The notes below the pieces were generated by a model. The model did not search any database. It was not told where the DNA came from and saw nothing but the letters and a program-made list of their open reading frames with translations. A stretch of DNA of 64,000 nt from Oryza sativa Japonica Group. Its lineage: Eukaryota; Streptophyta; Magnoliopsida; Poales; Poaceae. Location: positions 36,491,501-36,555,500 of the forward strand of contig NC_089035.1 in NCBI RefSeq assembly GCF_034140825.1, written 5' to 3'. Below, in pieces: positions 63,864-64,000 of the stretch; position 1 is the stretch's first letter, and each line of letters begins with the position of its first letter. The position numbers and the translations under genes are program-made.

Positions 63864-64000
63864 GTGTGTAGAGCTGTCAAAAAAGCTCGAGACTCGCAAG
63901 CTACTCGAGTTCGGCTCGCTTTAGGCTTGATTCAAGCTCGGCTCGTTTTATTATTAAACTGAGCTCGAGCCTATCACGAAGCTCGCAAGCTTCTCGAGCC
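63864..64000. repeat. CTCGAG/GCTCG-rich repeat cut by the window end
   Basis: Repeated short motifs AAGCTCGAG, GGCTCG, CTCGAGTTCGGCTCG and GAGCTCGAGCC in both orientations. It has the look of the terminal or subterminal part of a larger plant repeat that continues beyond the window. Class cannot be told from this piece. Confidence 0.4.

Overview
The window looks like nuclear DNA of a grass, almost certainly rice (Oryza). Three things point there: GC-rich first exons grading into AT-rich downstream exons and introns, small MITEs (Stowaway CTCCCTCC ends with TA duplications, Tourist-like ends with TTA, Mutator-like ends with 9-bp duplications) packed between genes, and protein sequences that match rice/plant families closely. 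From memory, the order UXS - dirigent - RuvB-like 1 - MTP11 - LAMMER kinase resembles the distal long arm of rice chromosome 1. I could not check that placement.

Layout. 1-2.0 kb: two neighbouring foldback elements. 2.4-6.6 kb (minus): two tandem Lung-7TM (GOST/GPR107-type) genes, one full length and one missing most of its luminal domain. 7-14.5 kb: gene-poor, with nested MITEs and a long palindrome. 14.6-15.7 kb (plus): single-exon MAKR/BKI1-like gene. 16.2 kb: tRNA-derived SINE with a 13-bp target duplication. 18.8-21.9 kb (minus): ITN1-type ankyrin-PGG membrane protein, 4 exons. 23.3-24.9 kb (plus): pectate-lyase-like gene, 4 exons, with a probable GC-AG first intron. 25-26.3 kb: GC-rich repeat-like segment. 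26.8-28.6 kb (plus): alpha/beta hydrolase (monoacylglycerol lipase/caffeoylshikimate esterase type), 9 exons. 30.6-33.8 kb (plus): membrane-anchored UDP-glucuronate decarboxylase, 7 exons, whose first intron is a textbook U12-type AT-AC intron. 34.2-34.9 kb (minus): dirigent protein. 35.3-36.5 kb: foldback repeat close to the next promoter. 36.6-41.6 kb (plus): RuvB-like 1, 12 exons. 41.6-45.7 kb: repeats. 45.8-46.6 kb (plus): small TIGR01589-type plant protein. 47-49.2 kb: MITE cluster. 50.2-50.5 kb (minus): small secreted Pro-rich protein. 51.2-55.3 kb (minus): MTP11-type Mn transporter, 6 exons. 59.2-62.7 kb (minus): AFC/LAMMER dual-specificity kinase, 12 exons. 63-64 kb: Tourist-like repeat and a repeat truncated by the window edge.

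The genes are independent plant housekeeping or cell-wall/signalling genes, not an operon or cassette. Several act in the endomembrane or cell-wall area (GOST receptors, UXS, dirigent, pectate lyase, Mn transporter), but nothing shows that they are co-regulated. I found no sign of a new biological system. The most notable items are the AT-AC intron in UXS, the GC-AG intron in the pectate lyase gene, insertions dated by their empty sites or clean target duplications, and the truncated GOST paralogue.
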